DNA of 64,000 bases from Lycocorax pyrrhopterus obiensis (GCA_014706295.1 JACSVZ010000001.1:1611740-1675739), one strand, 5' to 3'; positions 33,380 to 44,587 are shown, numbered from the stretch's first letter. The notes: generated from the sequence alone by a model not told the origin. Numbers and translations are program-made.

Positions 33380-33572
33380 AAAAGGAACAGGTTGCCCAGA
33401 GGGGCTGTGGATTCCCCATCCCTGGCAGTGTCCAAGGCCAGGTTGGACACTGGGGCTTGGAGCAGCCTGGGACAGTGGAAGGTGTCCCTGCCTGTGGCAG
33501 GGGTGGGAATGGGATGAGCTTTAAGGTCACTTTCAAGCCAAACCATTCTGGGATTCCATGATTTTATGACAC
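33380..33572 (+). mobile_element. CR1 3' end, type A
   Basis: From AACAGGTTGCCCAGAGGGGC to the tail TTCTGGGATTCCATGATTTT. An older-looking type A with VAQRGCGFPIPGSVQGQV in the decayed ORF2 frame. Confidence 0.92.
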
Positions 33573-34184
33573 TCTTTTAGGCCCACCAGTCCTCAATTCC
33601 AAACCCTAAATCCTCATTTCCTAACCCTAACTCAGAGCATCCCAGAGGAAAGGAGTGAACAATTCCCTCGCACAGAAATGAGGGGATCATTGGCTGTTTC
33701 TCCTCCTGCTCCAAAATCCACCTCCAGAGCTCCTTTCCCACAGATCCAGCAGTTCCCTGAAATCCCTGCTCCTCCTGGATTCCAGCTTTCCCTGAGCATC
33801 CCCTTGGAAACTCGGCACAGCCTGACTCCCTCTATCCCACTACCAGCTCCTGACAAAGTAATTCCATAATTAAACAAATGAACGGCCTGCAGTGATTAGG
33901 GCACCCTAATTAAAGGGTTTGAACAGGACAGGCTGAGGGGGCAGGATGAAATTTCAGTGTTGTGAGACATCAAACAGACCTGGACAGAAAAAGGAGCTGC
34001 TGATCCAAGAAAATATCAGTGACCTGAGGGTAATGGAGAGGCAGGTGCCTGGATTTGGAAGGGAAATCTGGTCGCGTGTGTGTTGGATAACAGGGAATTA
34101 TCCTGGGTTTGCTGTTTCCCTAAAGAAGGGAGAGGAGTTAAAGGGAAACTTGATCCATGGGAGGGAAAACAGTGCAGCACCCTG
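33573..34184. other. Unassigned sequence
   Basis: No exon or transposable element recognised. The CCTAACCCTAAC at about 33632 is too short to be a telomeric repeat. Confidence 0.55.
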
Positions 34185-34437
34185 AGTGTCCCCACAGGGA
34201 ACAGCTCCGAGCTCTGCTCCTGGGACAGGGACAGCACCCAGGGAGCGGCTGGAGCTGGGCCAGGAGGGATTTAGGCTGGATCTGAGGGAAAGGTTCTTCC
34301 CCCAGAGGGTGCTGGGCACTGCCCAGGCTCCCCAGGGAATGGGCACGGCCCCGAGGCTGCCAGAGCTCCAGGAGCGTTTGGACAGCGCTGCCAGGGATGC
34401 CCAGGCTGGGATTGTTGGGGGGTCTGGGCAGGGGATC
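34185..34437 (+). mobile_element. CR1 fragment, type B, 3' end missing
   Basis: Plus frame LELGQEGFRLDLRERFFPQR runs into LPELQERLDSAARDAQAGIV. It breaks at GGTCTGGGCAGGGG, before the expected 3' UTR and tail. Confidence 0.92.
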
Positions 34438-34502
34438 AACAGAGCCCGGCCTGGCCAGGGGAAAACATGGGAGGATTTGTACCCGGAGAAGCTGGAGGGA
34501 GC

Positions 34503-34807
34503 CTAAGAAACATGGAGAGAGACAATTCCCAAGGGCTGGAGGGCCAGGACACAGGGAATGGCTTCCCAGTGCCAGAGGGCAGGGATGGATGGGATCTTGG
34601 GCAGGAATTGTTCCCTGGGAGGGTGGGCAGGCCCTGGCACAGGGTGCCCAGAGCAGCTGTGGCTGCCCCTGGATCCCTGGCAGTGCCCAAGGCCAGGTTG
34701 GACACTGGGGCTTGGAGCAGCCTGGGACAGTGGGAGGTGTCCCTGCCATGGATCTGGATGACCTTCGAGGTCCTTTCCAACCCAAACCATTCCATGATTC
34801 CATGATT
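34503..34807 (+). mobile_element. CR1 3' copy, type A, young subgroup
   Basis: Begins AAGAAACATGGAGAGAGACA. The frame TGNGFPVPEGRDGWDLGQEL continues to VPKARLDTGAWSSLGQWEV, and the tail is ATTCCATGATTCCATGAT. Some 3' UTR bases are lost (CATGGATCTGGATGACC). It sits 65 bp downstream of the broken type B copy, in the same orientation. Confidence 0.95.
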
Positions 34808-36205
34808 TCCCAGGGAGACCCTTCCATTGTGCTGCTGTCACCTCCCAGCCTTTGGCCTCAAACTGAAAAATGTGAAGATTTTTGCCACCTCCGGCAGCTG
34901 CACTTCCACCCTGGGGAAAACCATGGGATTTTAGCCAGGATTATTCCTGTTTAAGTTCATGCAAAGTGTGTTGACCGTGAAGTAACAAAACCCAATTTAC
35001 AGCAAATAAAATATTTAAGGAAAGAGATTTCTCAGCCAAGGGATTTTCTTGCTCCTTGTGGTATTTCTTTACCAAATTTTGAAGTTCGGATGAATTTTGA
35101 TATTCAAAATATGAGCACGGGTAGAAATCCAGCCATTTTTTCCTACATTTTATACAGATTATGGTGCTGTGACCCACCTGTGGCCAGAATTATTGTTATT
35201 TTTGAGTTACCAGCTGCTCAGCAATGGGAATTCCAGATGGAAATGGTGCCTCTCCTCAAAAATCCAAGCAGGATATTTTCAAAACCTGTTTTCATTGGGA
35301 TATTTTAGCAATATTTCCTTGAAACTTTCCCTCCTCCTTTTAAGTACAATTTTTTTAGTAAAAATTATATATTTTTTTCTAACCATACTTTAAGTGCTGG
35401 AAATTGTCTGTGTCCTCTCCCTGAAGAACAGACTGATTCCCAAGGGATTCCAAATGGTGAAAAACCGGGAAAAGTTCCACAAAACATCTGAAATATGTTG
35501 AAAAGGAACATCTGGGCACTCTCAACAGCGGCTTAAAAAATGATTTTTATCTTCAAGTTGTTTCCCCTCCCAGCTTTCTCCCATCTGACTGCAAAGCTGG
35601 GTAAGTTCTTAATTTATTTTTCCAATTTTTTCCTTTTTTTTTTCTTTTGCTGTTGTCCCAAATTTCCTTGATTTTGAGTGCGGCAGATGGATGAAAACAA
35701 ACTGCCCCTGGGATTGGAGTTTTCCAAACGTCCTCAGCGTAAAACCTGAGGCAAAAAAAGGATGAAAAGAAAAGCTGGAACCCTCCAATTGCTGAATTCA
35801 GGTGCGTGAGGAAGGAATTACTGAGAATTCCACCGAAAATTTAAGGAACATCCCTGCCAGGGTGTAACTTGTTAATTCTCTTCTAAAAAAACCCCAATTA
35901 ATAATGACACAGAGTAAAAACACTGGGTAGAGAAATTCAGGATATTTTTGCCGCCATTCCCATGTTTATTCAAAACTAAAGAGATTTTAGGATCCTTAAA
36001 AACTCCATTTTTTAGGCCACAACCATTTCTAAGCAGGCTCCAAGAGGGAGGCTTTTCCTAAAGAAATGGATTCCTTTTTTTCCCTTTGCATAAAAATCCC
36101 AAAGATTCCAAAGAGGATGCAGCCATCCAAGCCCTCTTCAATTTATTTGAGGGATAAAAGCAGAAATACATCAAGAAAAATAGACAGAGCTGATAAAAAA
36201 CGGAG
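34808..36205. other. Unassigned AT-leaning sequence
   Basis: About 1.4 kb with no recognised repeat or exon. Confidence 0.55.
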
Positions 36206-36533
36206 ATAATATAAAATATAAATAGATAATGTAAAATTAAATAGATATTAAATTTTAAATATAAGTATTAAATATTAAATAATAGATATATATTATATTA
36301 TACGATATATAATACAGTATCATATAATATATAATATATAAAATAACATATAATATATAATATATAATATATACTATATAACATATACCATATATAACAT
36401 ATAATATGTAATATATATTATATTATATTATATTATATTATATTATATTATATATTGTATATTGTATATTATACATTATATATTATATATTATATATTAT
36501 ATGTTATATATTATATATCATATATTACTTATA
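36206..36533. repeat. TA-rich (ATATAATAT)n tract
   Basis: Over 300 bp almost free of G and C, with TATAATA and TATATTA motifs and a pure TATTA run at about 36415-36450. It would be self-complementary and easily melted. Confidence 0.95.
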
Positions 36534-36815
36534 TTCTAAACCTACAAAAACTCCCCACGGAAATCCTGAGCATCCCAGGGGGTCCAGACTTCCCCCTCAA
36601 AAATGAAAAATTTCAACTAAAATCAGCTGGGAATGCCCCAAATTTTCCAACTTTATGGCACAAAAATCCCTTTTCCAAGCCAAGGGAAGCAAATAATCCT
36701 TGCTGGTTTTTCCTTAAGTACCTGCAGGTTTCAGGGAGAAGATGTGGGAGCAGACGGAATTTTGGCTGGAGCACTCGTGGTTCTGATTCCATGGTAGGAC
36801 GGTCTTGATTTTTTA

Positions 36816-36818
<3 letters not shown>

Positions 36819-36865
<47 letters not shown>

Positions 36866-36872
36866 TAATAAT
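36819..36872. repeat. (AAT)n microsatellite
   Basis: About 17 AAT triplets with one AAC interruption near the right end. Confidence 0.93.
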
Positions 36873-37211
36873 TCCAGCCCTTCCCTATCCTCATTTTGTG
36901 GCTAAAATCAGAACCAATTTTATTCAAGCTGGGATCTGGCAAGAATTTTCCCATTAAACCATCTCCTGCTTTCCTTCCACAGCATTTCCACTGGCATTGG
37001 GTGGGCAGGGAGCAGCCTGGGATCCCTCTGGAACTGGGCTGGATTCCCTGCCATGGATTCAGAAAGGACCTGGAGCAAGTTGGCACCAAAATTATTAAAA
37101 ATAATGAGAGATGGGCTCCTAAATCCCTTGGGAACCTCAGGAAATGGGAAATTGTGCCTGTAAATCAGCCAAATATTTTTTATCACTTTCTATCACAGTC
37201 AGTTGTTGCTG
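36873..37211. other. Unassigned sequence
   Basis: Nothing recognised. Confidence 0.5.
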
Positions 37212-37525
37212 TTCCATGGAATCATGGAATGGTTTGGGGTGGAAAGATCCTTAAAGCTCATCCCATCCCACCCCTGCCATGGGCAGGGACACCTTCCACT
37301 GTCCCAGGCTGCTCCAAGCCCCAGTGTCCAACCTGGCCTTGGGCACTGCCAGGGATCCAGGGGCAGCCACAGCTGCTCTGGGAATTCCATCCCAGCCCCT
37401 CCCCACCCTCCCAGCCAGGAATTCCTTCCCAGTGTCCCATCCATCCCTGCCTCTTTCAGCTTGAGGCCATTCCCCTTGTCCTGTCCCTCCATCCCTTGTG
37501 AAAGGTCCCTCTCCACTTTATAGAA
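37212..37525 (-). mobile_element. CR1 3' copy, type A
   Basis: Tail TTCCATGGAATCATGGAATG at 37212, full 3' UTR, and the ORF2 C-terminus to about 37525 (AAGGTCCCTCTCCAC). Minus frame MDGTLGRNSWLGGWGG represents the decayed C-terminus in a shifted frame. Confidence 0.94.
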
Positions 37526-37875
37526 GGTGGTAAAATAAAATTCTTTACTTTATCATAGTTTTGGGCTGAGTTCCTTGCGTTGTATCAACTAAACTGAAAT
37601 TCAGACACAGCCTGAATGGGTTTATAATGCACAAAACTTGATCAAAGTGACATTTAAGGAGAACAACGGCTCAAGAGTAGCTGGAAGATTGCCATGAAAG
37701 AATCACGTTCCCAGTTATATTTCCAAACCAAAGGCCTTGAAACCAAGATTGCTGTCTGTCCTTGCTGAGATGATTTATCTGTTGGAATTCAGAGATTCAT
37801 ATGTTTTGTTCAAAGTTAAAAAAAATGGAAGCATGTGTTGGAAAAGAGGTGACTTTGCTTTCTTACAGAATTTAT
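37526..37875. other. Unassigned sequence
   Basis: AT-rich, with nothing recognised. It separates two same-strand CR1 copies. Confidence 0.5.
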
Positions 37876-38090
37876 ACCATGGAATGGTTTGGGTTGGGAG
37901 GGACATTAAAGATCAGCCAGGTCCATGGGCAGGGACACCTCCCACTGTCCCAGGCTGCTCCAAGCCCCAATGTCCAACCTGGCCTTGGGCACTGCCAGGG
38001 ATCCAGGGGCAGCCACAGCTGCTCTGGGCACCCTGTGCCAGGGCCTGCCCACCCTCCCAGGGAACAATTCCTGCCCAAAATCCCATCGAA
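37876..38090 (-). mobile_element. CR1 3' copy, type A, young subgroup
   Basis: The tail is a single ACCATGGAATGG. The body is nearly identical to 38640-38810 on the opposite strand. It is 5'-truncated at TTGGGATTTTGGGCAGGAAT (sense). Confidence 0.94.
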
Positions 38091-38552
38091 AGTTCCCAGT
38101 TCAGCTAAAACTACAAGGAAAACTGAACAGCCCAGCTTTGAAATAAACTCCCTGCAAAGCCACAAGAGCGACCTGCTCCCTTTTCCCTTCGGAAACCCAA
38201 GCATTCCCGGGAGCAGCTGGCTGTAACAGGAGCCCTGCTCCCCACACTCCCTTTGCTGCATGGATCCCAACAAAAAGTGGGATATTGGATGTCCTTGGGC
38301 AGGTGTTTCGGGATTAAAGGGGCCGAGTATAAATTCTGATCTGGGTCTTTTCAGCACTAATCCAATAAATATAATTTATATCCACATTTTGCACCACTGT
38401 GTAACCTTCTCATCTCCTACCAGGGATCTGGGATTGGTTGTTTGCATTTGGGATTGGTTGTTTGGGAATTTCTGCGGAAATATTTTATTACAAAATACAT
38501 CAGAGTTTTGTTAAAAATAGACCTAATTCCAAAAGGTGAAGGAGCTGACAAG
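38091..38552. other. Unassigned sequence
   Basis: No exon recognised. A direct repeat of GGGATTGGTTGTTTG lies at about 38431-38465, and an AATAAATATAA motif at 38364 suggests possible LTR remains, unproven. Confidence 0.5.
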
Positions 38553-38861
38553 AAACACGGAGAGAGACAATTTCTAAGGGCTGGAGGGCCAGGACACAGG
38601 GAATGGCTTCCCAGTGTCAGAGGGCAGGAATGGATGGGATCTTGGGCAGGAATTGTTCCCTGGGAGGGTGGGCAGGCCCTGGCACAGGGTGCCCAGAGCA
38701 GCTGTGGCTGCCCCTGGATCCCTGGCAGTGCCCAAGGCCAGGTTGGACATTGGGGCTTGGAGCAGCCTGGGACAGTGGGAGGTGTCCCTGCCATGGCAGG
38801 GGTGGGATGGGATGATCTTTAAGGTCCTTTCCCACCCAAACCAATCCATGATTCCATGATA
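38553..38861 (+). mobile_element. CR1 3' copy, type A, young subgroup
   Basis: AAACACGGAGAGAGACAATT to the tail AATCCATGATTCCATGAT. The C-terminal frame GWDLGQELFPGRVGRPWHRV and VPKARLDIGAWSSLGQWEV is intact. It starts within a few bases of the 34503 copy's 5' end, so the two share a similar truncation point. Confidence 0.95.
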
Positions 38862-39144
38862 ATGCCATTTTTTTGTTGTAAGAAGCTGCAGCATCAGAGA
38901 GGTAGAACAACAGAAAATAATCTCCTGATGGAATAAACACACAAACCCAACAGCTTGGCTTTTTTAAAGGTCACCAAATCACATGTTCACAGAAGAGAGT
39001 GGGAAAACCTTTTCCTAGAGGTCAGAGAGATTTTGTGTTTGTTTGTTGTTAAGTGGGAGCAATAACATTTGGTTTCACAGCTTCACATCTTTTATGTCTT
39101 TTTTTTTCTCTCTGCAAACACTGATCCTCCTCTGTATCAGCCAC

Positions 39145-39590
39145 ATCCCAGAATCACCAGGGTGGGAAGCGACCTCCAGGATCATCCACTCCCACCCTCA
39201 CCCCAAACCCCGTCCCCAAGGGCTACATCCAGACTCCTCCTGAACACTCCCACAGACAGTGACTGCACCACTCCCTGGGCAGCTCATTCCAAGGCCTCAC
39301 CGCTCTTCCAGGGAAATTTTCTTTCCCAATCTCCAACCTGAGCCTCCCCTGGTGCAATTTGAGGCCATTTCCTCTCCTCCTTTCCCTTGGGACACGGCAG
39401 CAGAGCCCGATCCCCCTCACTGCCCCTCCTGTCAGGGAGTTGTGGGGAGCAATGAGGTCCCCCCTGAGCCTCCTCTGCTCCAGGCTGAGCCCCTTTCCCA
39501 GCTCTCCCAACCACTCCTCATGGGATGCATTTTCCAGCCCCTTCCCCAGCTCCGTTCCCTTCTTTGGACTCACTCCTTTTACACAAGAGG
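39145..39590 (-). mobile_element. CR1 copy, type C
   Basis: 3' end at CATCCCAGAATCACCAGGGT. On the minus strand LEQRRLRGDLIAPHNSL, ERRRGNGLKLHQGRLRLEI and RAVRPWNELPREW are readable, then the C/D frameshift. The 5' side runs to about 39585. Confidence 0.93.
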
Positions 39591-40084
39591 AGAAATTCCA
39601 TCTCCTCCAGTGGTGCCATCACATCCAAATATCCAGAAAATGGAATATTCTGGGACTACAACACATTTCAGGAAGTTTTAATAGTGACCCTTATCCTTCA
39701 GCTGCTCCTGGAAAGGAGATGTGCCTGTTTTTGACAGCTGCTAACAAATAATGGCTTGGGTGATGATCTGAGTGGAAAATCTTAACAGGAGAGATTAATT
39801 TGCATTGCAAATGAGATGGTCAGGATGGACAATGAGCCACCATCCATCTGTTTTAACACCTGATGGAAGTTCGAGGTTCCCACTGAGGAACTCTTCTGCT
39901 GGGGGTCAGAAATGTAAAACACAAGCTGTGAGGTTCTCCCTACAATTGGAACTGGGAGCTCTGATCCAACCCGAAATCCTGAAGCTGAACCTTCCCTTTG
40001 GAGAGCTCGTGGTGAATCAGGAGAGGCTTTTCAGGGAGCTCTGAGTGAGGAGCCTGAAGGAAAAGCCCCCTCAGGAAACCGTAA
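39591..40084. other. Unassigned sequence
   Basis: No exon or repeat recognised. Confidence 0.5.
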
Positions 40085-40210
40085 ATCACGGAATGTAATA
40101 CAGAACTATGGAATGGGTTGGAATGACCTTGAAGCTCATCTCATTCCATGAGGGACACCTTCCACTATCCCAGGTTGTTCCAAGCCCCATCCAACTCGGC
40201 CTTACCACGA
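40085..40210 (-). mobile_element. CR1 3' end, type A, old
   Basis: GAACTATGGAATGGGTTGGA, TTGAAGCTCATCTCATTCCA and GGGACACCTTCCACTATCCC are recognisable. The palindromic CTGCCATGG block is deleted. Confidence 0.8.
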
Positions 40211-40452
40211 AGAAAAGTCAAGAAATGCTTTCTAGGAGGAAGATTAAAATAATTAAATAAAACTCCCCAAAGTTCTCCATCCAGGAAAGGCTCATCCACA
40301 AGGACAGATCCAACTTTTTCCCCCATTGAATTTTATCCAGCCTCCAGCACCAGCACAGCTGGAAATTTTGGGAGGTGTGAGGTGGCACCGCTGCACTTCT
40401 CTGCTGTTCCATCAAATACAACAAAGACGAGTTGGGAAAAAGGCAAAATAAA

Positions 40453-41098
40453 TGTTGACACTTTCTGTGCCTTAATTATGCCTCCCCTGATAGGGGAGAA
40501 TTCCCTGAGCCCTTGCCTGGGCTCTGCAGACCAACGGGACTTTTCCACACTTCTTGCTTTCAGATAGTTGTTTATTAAGTCTTATCAGAATAAGCAGAGC
40601 CAGAGACATGACTCCCCATACAGAATGCGAAGGAAAAGCTGAGTTATCAAGATTACACCATTCTTTTAAAGGTAAATTACCCAATGAAAACCCAAAACCA
40701 AAGATAATTTTACTTTTCTACCAATGTTCAATAAATCTTTCTGTCACATGAAAGGAACTGCGGAATTTTTCACCCAATCCTCTCAATCCACTTTTGTCAC
40801 AGAACATGGAGTCATAGAAGAAGAAGAAAAAGGTCTGGAGAACAACAACAATTCTCCATTTTGGAGTTTTTGCTTTTTATCTATTTGCTATATTAACAAA
40901 CCCAACACCTCTAAATTTTCACCCTGTGACAATTCTTACATCATGTTCTATCACCTAATTCACACCAGTGTAGATTCTGTTCCTTCCCAGAGGGAAGGTA
41001 ATTTTCTCCATGGACAAAGGTCAAAGACAGGGTTGTCCAGGGGGGTAGAACTCTTCAAAACAGGCAGAGAAATATTCCCTGCACTTTGGACTCCCACA
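40453..41098 (-). mobile_element. Probable solo LTR, minus orientation
   Basis: On the minus strand the segment runs from TGTGGGAGTCC to GTGTCAACA, about 646 bp. It has an AATAAA signal (TTTATT at about 40570-40575 on plus) near the 3' third followed by R/U5-like sequence. From memory it resembles songbird ERVL-type LTRs. No flanking internal region or clean target-site duplication is seen, and both ends are approximate. RepeatMasker with an avian library would decide. Confidence 0.5.
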
Positions 41099-41451
41099 AA
41101 TGTGAAATGGGAAAGCTGAGCTCAGCTGGGCCTATCTGTGACCCTCCAGAATCCCCCAGCTACCTCCAGCCTTCCTAGCACAGCTCCCATGGAATGGCCG
41201 TGCTGGGATTGGTGGCGCACGTGGCTTTTGCCTTCCCACAAGAGAAACCCTAATTCTTGTTGCAGCTTCAGTTTCGGTGAAACCTCTCAGCACCAGAGTG
41301 ACACTTTTGGGAACTGCAGATGAAATCAGAGCTAATCACAGCCCACAAAGGCAGAGCCACTGTCCAGGGATGTGTTCCGAGCTTCTTCCATGGGTACAAG
41401 GGAAGGGGGAATAGGAGCAAAGCAAAGCGATGTTGTAATAGATAAAGATTA
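41099..41451. other. Unassigned sequence
   Basis: Nothing recognised. Confidence 0.5.
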
Positions 41452-41562
41452 TATGGAATATCCTGAGCGGGAAGGGACCCACAGGGATCATTGATCCAAC
41501 TCCTGGCCCTGCACAGCCACCCCAACAACCCCACCCCGGGCATCCCTGCGAGTGCTGTTCAT
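41452..41562 (-). mobile_element. CR1 3' end, type B
   Basis: ATATGGAATATCCTGAGCGG, then GGACCCACAGGGATCATTGA and AACAACCCCACCCCGGGCAT. About 110 bp remain. Confidence 0.88.
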
Positions 41563-41681
41563 GGAAGGAAATTCCTCAGGGTGTTTTCCTGTATCTCTGT
41601 GTGGCTCCCAGTTGGAGCACCCCAGGAAAAAGAAAGAGGGCAAAGCCACAGGGAAAACCAGGAAACTCCAAAGCTGTCCAC

Positions 41682-41740
41682 ATGATGAAGATGATGAGGA
41701 TGATGATGATGATGATGATGATTATTATTATTATTATTTA
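41682..41740. repeat. (GAT)n-(TTA)n compound microsatellite
   Basis: About 13 GAT-type triplets followed by six TTA triplets. Confidence 0.93.
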
Positions 41741-41812
41741 GGAACAAAGGGAATCGACATTTTATTGAAATAATTTCCCAACATAATTTTTCCTGAAAAT
41801 TGAATCCATAAA

Positions 41813-42195
41813 CTCATAGAATCACAGAGTGCCTGTGGTTGAAAGGGACCTTAAGAATCATCCTATTGTCACCTCCTGCCACGGGCAGGGACACCTTCCA
41901 CTGTCCCAGGCTGCTCCAAGCCCCAATGTCCAACCTGGCCTTGGACACTGCCAGGGATCCAGGGGCAGCCACAGCTGCTCTGGGCACCCTGTGCCAGGGC
42001 CTGCCCACCCTCCCAGGGAACAATTCCTGCCCAAGATCCCATCCAGCCCTGCCCTCTGGCACTGGGAAGCCATTCCCTGTGTCCTGGCCCTCCAGCCCTT
42101 GGGAATTGTCTCTCTCCATGTTTCCTGCAGCTCCTTCAGGCCCTGCAAGGCCACACTGAGCTCACCCCAAAGCTTCTCCTCTCCAGGCTGAAATT
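41813..42195 (-). mobile_element. CR1 3' copy, type A, young subgroup
   Basis: Tail CATAGAATCACAGAGTGCC, 3' UTR with the CCACGGGCAGG variant, and minus frame GWDLGQELFPGRVGRPWHRV. It continues 5' into the LQGLKELQET segment up to CTCCTCTCCAGGCTGAA at about 42192. Confidence 0.95.
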
Positions 42196-42365
42196 TCTCA
42201 TCTCCAATATTCTGATTAAAGCGCAAGAATGGGAAACCTTTTATGCTAACCCAGGGCTGAACCTTCAGCTGAGACATTCCAAACCTGTCATGGGGAGCCC
42301 AGGGAACATCCTGGTTTCCCACTGAGGGAGCCACATGTGCCCAGCCCTTTGTACCCAATGCATCT

Positions 42366-42434
42366 GTGAGCTTGAGCTTTGTTTTTAAGCCTCACACGTG
42401 AGCTTGAGCTTTGTTTTTAAGCCTCACACGTGAG
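42366..42434. repeat. 32-bp direct duplication
   Basis: Two adjacent identical copies of a unit containing TTGAGCTTTGTTTTTAAGCC, followed by a partial third (GTGAGCTTGGC). This is a recent local slippage or duplication. Confidence 0.93.
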
Positions 42435-42589
42435 CTTGGCTTTGAAAAGCTGAGGGCACCATTTATGAGGTTGTGCACAAAGTCAAGCTCCTCCTGCTGC
42501 AAACAGGAACAAAACATGCAGGAATGAACATCTTCATCCCATAAAAAGGCTCCCAGCAGACATGGGGAGCCAGACATGGACACAGCAAT

Positions 42590-42845
42590 GAAATCATGGG
42601 ATCATGGAGGTGGGAAAAGCCCTTCAGGATTATCCAGTTCCACCCCAGCACCACCAGCATCACCCCAAACCCTGTCCCCAAGGGCCACATCCAGACTCCT
42701 CCTGAACACTGCCACAGACAGTGACTCCACCATGGGACAATTATTCCACTTCCTGACCAGTCCTGAGGGGAAAAAAAGCTCAAATCTCTTATCAGAACCT
42801 CCCCTGGTGCATTTTAAGTCCATTTTTTTTCACCCTTTCACTTGA
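42590..42845 (-). mobile_element. CR1 fragment, type C
   Basis: Tail AAATCATGGGATCATGGAG. Minus frame VESLSVAVFRRSLDVALGDR is the post-frameshift C-terminus. The upstream part is diverged with small deletions (CCACCATGGGACAATTATTC). Confidence 0.88.
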
Positions 42846-43119
42846 GTCGTGACATCTCAAAGTCGGCATCGCACTGAGACAGAAGCACAGACCTTTCCCT
42901 CACTGATGGCCCCTGAGCCCAGAAATGCTTCTCACTCTGTGTCACCAGTTCTGATCTCCTCCAGAAATGCTCTGAGCATGGGTTAGGCTCAGCCTAACAA
43001 AGAGCTCAGCGACATCAGGCTGGCAGGGTGACAGGCGTGGGTGCAAACTCCCGAAACCTCAAACCGTGACGGGTTCACACTTTTATTTAAAACACCTTTT
43101 CTGCAACCTCCTCCTTCCC
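42846..43119. other. Unassigned sequence
   Basis: Nothing recognised. Confidence 0.5.
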
Positions 43120-43620
43120 CGCTGCCCAGCCCCGCAGGAGGGGACAAACCCGTGTCCCCCGCAAGCAGGAGAGCTCCTGGCCCTTCTGAGAAACCAAAAT
43201 AACCGAAAAAAGCTCGGCAGAGCTCGAGGGTGGCGGGGAAAAGGCGCGGGACAGGAAAGCGCCGAGGGGAGCGGGGACGGAACTGCTGCAAGAGCAGCGC
43301 AGGGCCCTTATCAGCCCCACACAGGGGCTGCGGTTTGCTGCTCTCGCAACCCTCCTGCAACTGTCACTTGTTTTCCAACAAACAGGATGCCCCAAAGGGG
43401 CCGACAGCTGGCCCAGGACTCCGGGGAGAGGGGTGTTCGGGGGTGCTCTGGGCCAGCGTGGAGCCTCTCGGGGTTTTTCCCGGAGGAAAAGTGGGCGCAG
43501 GTATGTCCCGAGCTCCTTCCTGCAGCCCCTGCGGCTGAGCAAAACAAAAAGTTGTGGTGCTGCGGCGCGGTTGTGTCGCGGGGGGAAAGGCTGAGCTCCC
43601 GTTCTGCTGCCTTTTTGTGG
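43120..43620. promoter_or_regulatory. CpG-rich patch, possible regulatory element or exon
   Basis: Repeat-free and visibly richer in CG dinucleotides than its surroundings. Within it, 43386-43500 (115 bp) is preceded by CCAACAAACAG and followed by GCGCAG/GTATGT, close to consensus splice sites. Frames of 189 (plus) and 210 (minus) codons overlap, as expected of GC-rich DNA, and show no known domain. Confidence 0.25.
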
Positions 43621-43699
43621 TTCCACCTCAAATGAGCTGTTGAGGAAGGGGTTGTGCTGCACTGAAACACCAAGGGGATGTCTCTGGTGTGCCCAGAAA

Positions 43700-43850
43700 A
43701 ATCGAGGATGCTCCATCACTGGAATTACCTAAGGCCAGGCTGGGTGGGGCTCGGAGCAGCCTGGAAGAGTGGAAGGTGTCCCTGGGAATGAAATGGGCTT
43801 AAAACCCCTTCCAACCCAAACCACTCCAGTATTCCATGCAGATTTCCATG
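43700..43850 (+). mobile_element. CR1 3' end, type A, diverged
   Basis: AAGGCCAGGCTGGGTGGGGC to CCTTCCAACCCAAACCACTC and ATTCCATG. The CCATGGCAGGG palindrome is deleted (GTGTCCCTGGGAATGAAATG). Confidence 0.87.
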
Positions 43851-43927
43851 ATTTCTTTGCTGTGCAGCCCCCCCTCACTGGAGCGAGGGCTGGATTAACG
43901 GAAGTGCTACCAGAAAAGCCAGAGGAG

Positions 43928-44070
43928 CAGATGGAGGTGTCCCAGGAAGGCCTGGACGTGGCACTCAGTGCTCTGGGCTGGTGACAAGGTGGGCATTGGG
44001 CACAGCTGGGACCTGATGGTCTCAGAGGTCTTTTCCTACCTCAGGGATTCTGGGATTCTGGGATTCTGTC
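43928..44070 (+). mobile_element. CR1 3' end, type D
   Basis: GAGGTGTCCCAGGAAGGCCT (frame [10 protein letters not shown]) to a tail of three GGGATTCT octamers at about 44044-44067. Confidence 0.9.
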
Positions 44071-44587
44071 CTCACAGCCTGTGGATCCTGACACCCCTGT
44101 CACCCCCCTGCCCCAAATTTTGCAGCTCAGGCTCCTCAAGGAGCACATTCTGTTTCCCAAGGTCACTTGTGCTACAGAGCAACCTGCCCTGCAGACAAGC
44201 GAGGCACCAGCCTGGAATTTTACCCAGAAGGGAGATACGGGAAAACCAAAACAAGCTCTGCCCCTGCTCTGATAATTGCCTGGGCAAAGGTTATTCCCTG
44301 TCCCAGAGGTGGAGCCTTTTCCAACGGCAGCTTTGGCTTTGCAGCAGAGCTCTGCACCCTGCAAGTGTTTCTGGAACTTCCCAGACCAACGCCGGCGAGA
44401 GCAGGGGAAAAAAAAGTAGCTCTGGAATGAATTTTTTTAAAAAAAAATGAAGTTTTACTGTTCAATTATTTTCTGCAAGAAAGAAATAAAATAGAAGAAA
44501 CAATTTTAAGTGCATGAATAAAGTCTCCCTGTCTCACAACAACCTCCTGCTCTGCTGGAGCCTGGCAGGATTTTAGGGAGTCTATCA
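44071..44587. other. Unassigned sequence
   Basis: No exon or repeat recognised. Confidence 0.5.

Noticed and set aside
33620..33640. Telomere-like CCTAACCCTAAC
   Set aside because: Only two units; well within chance.
43066..43719. 189-codon plus and 210-codon minus frames in the CpG-rich patch
   Set aside because: Opposite-strand overlap is expected where GC-rich DNA lacks stops; no known domain in either.
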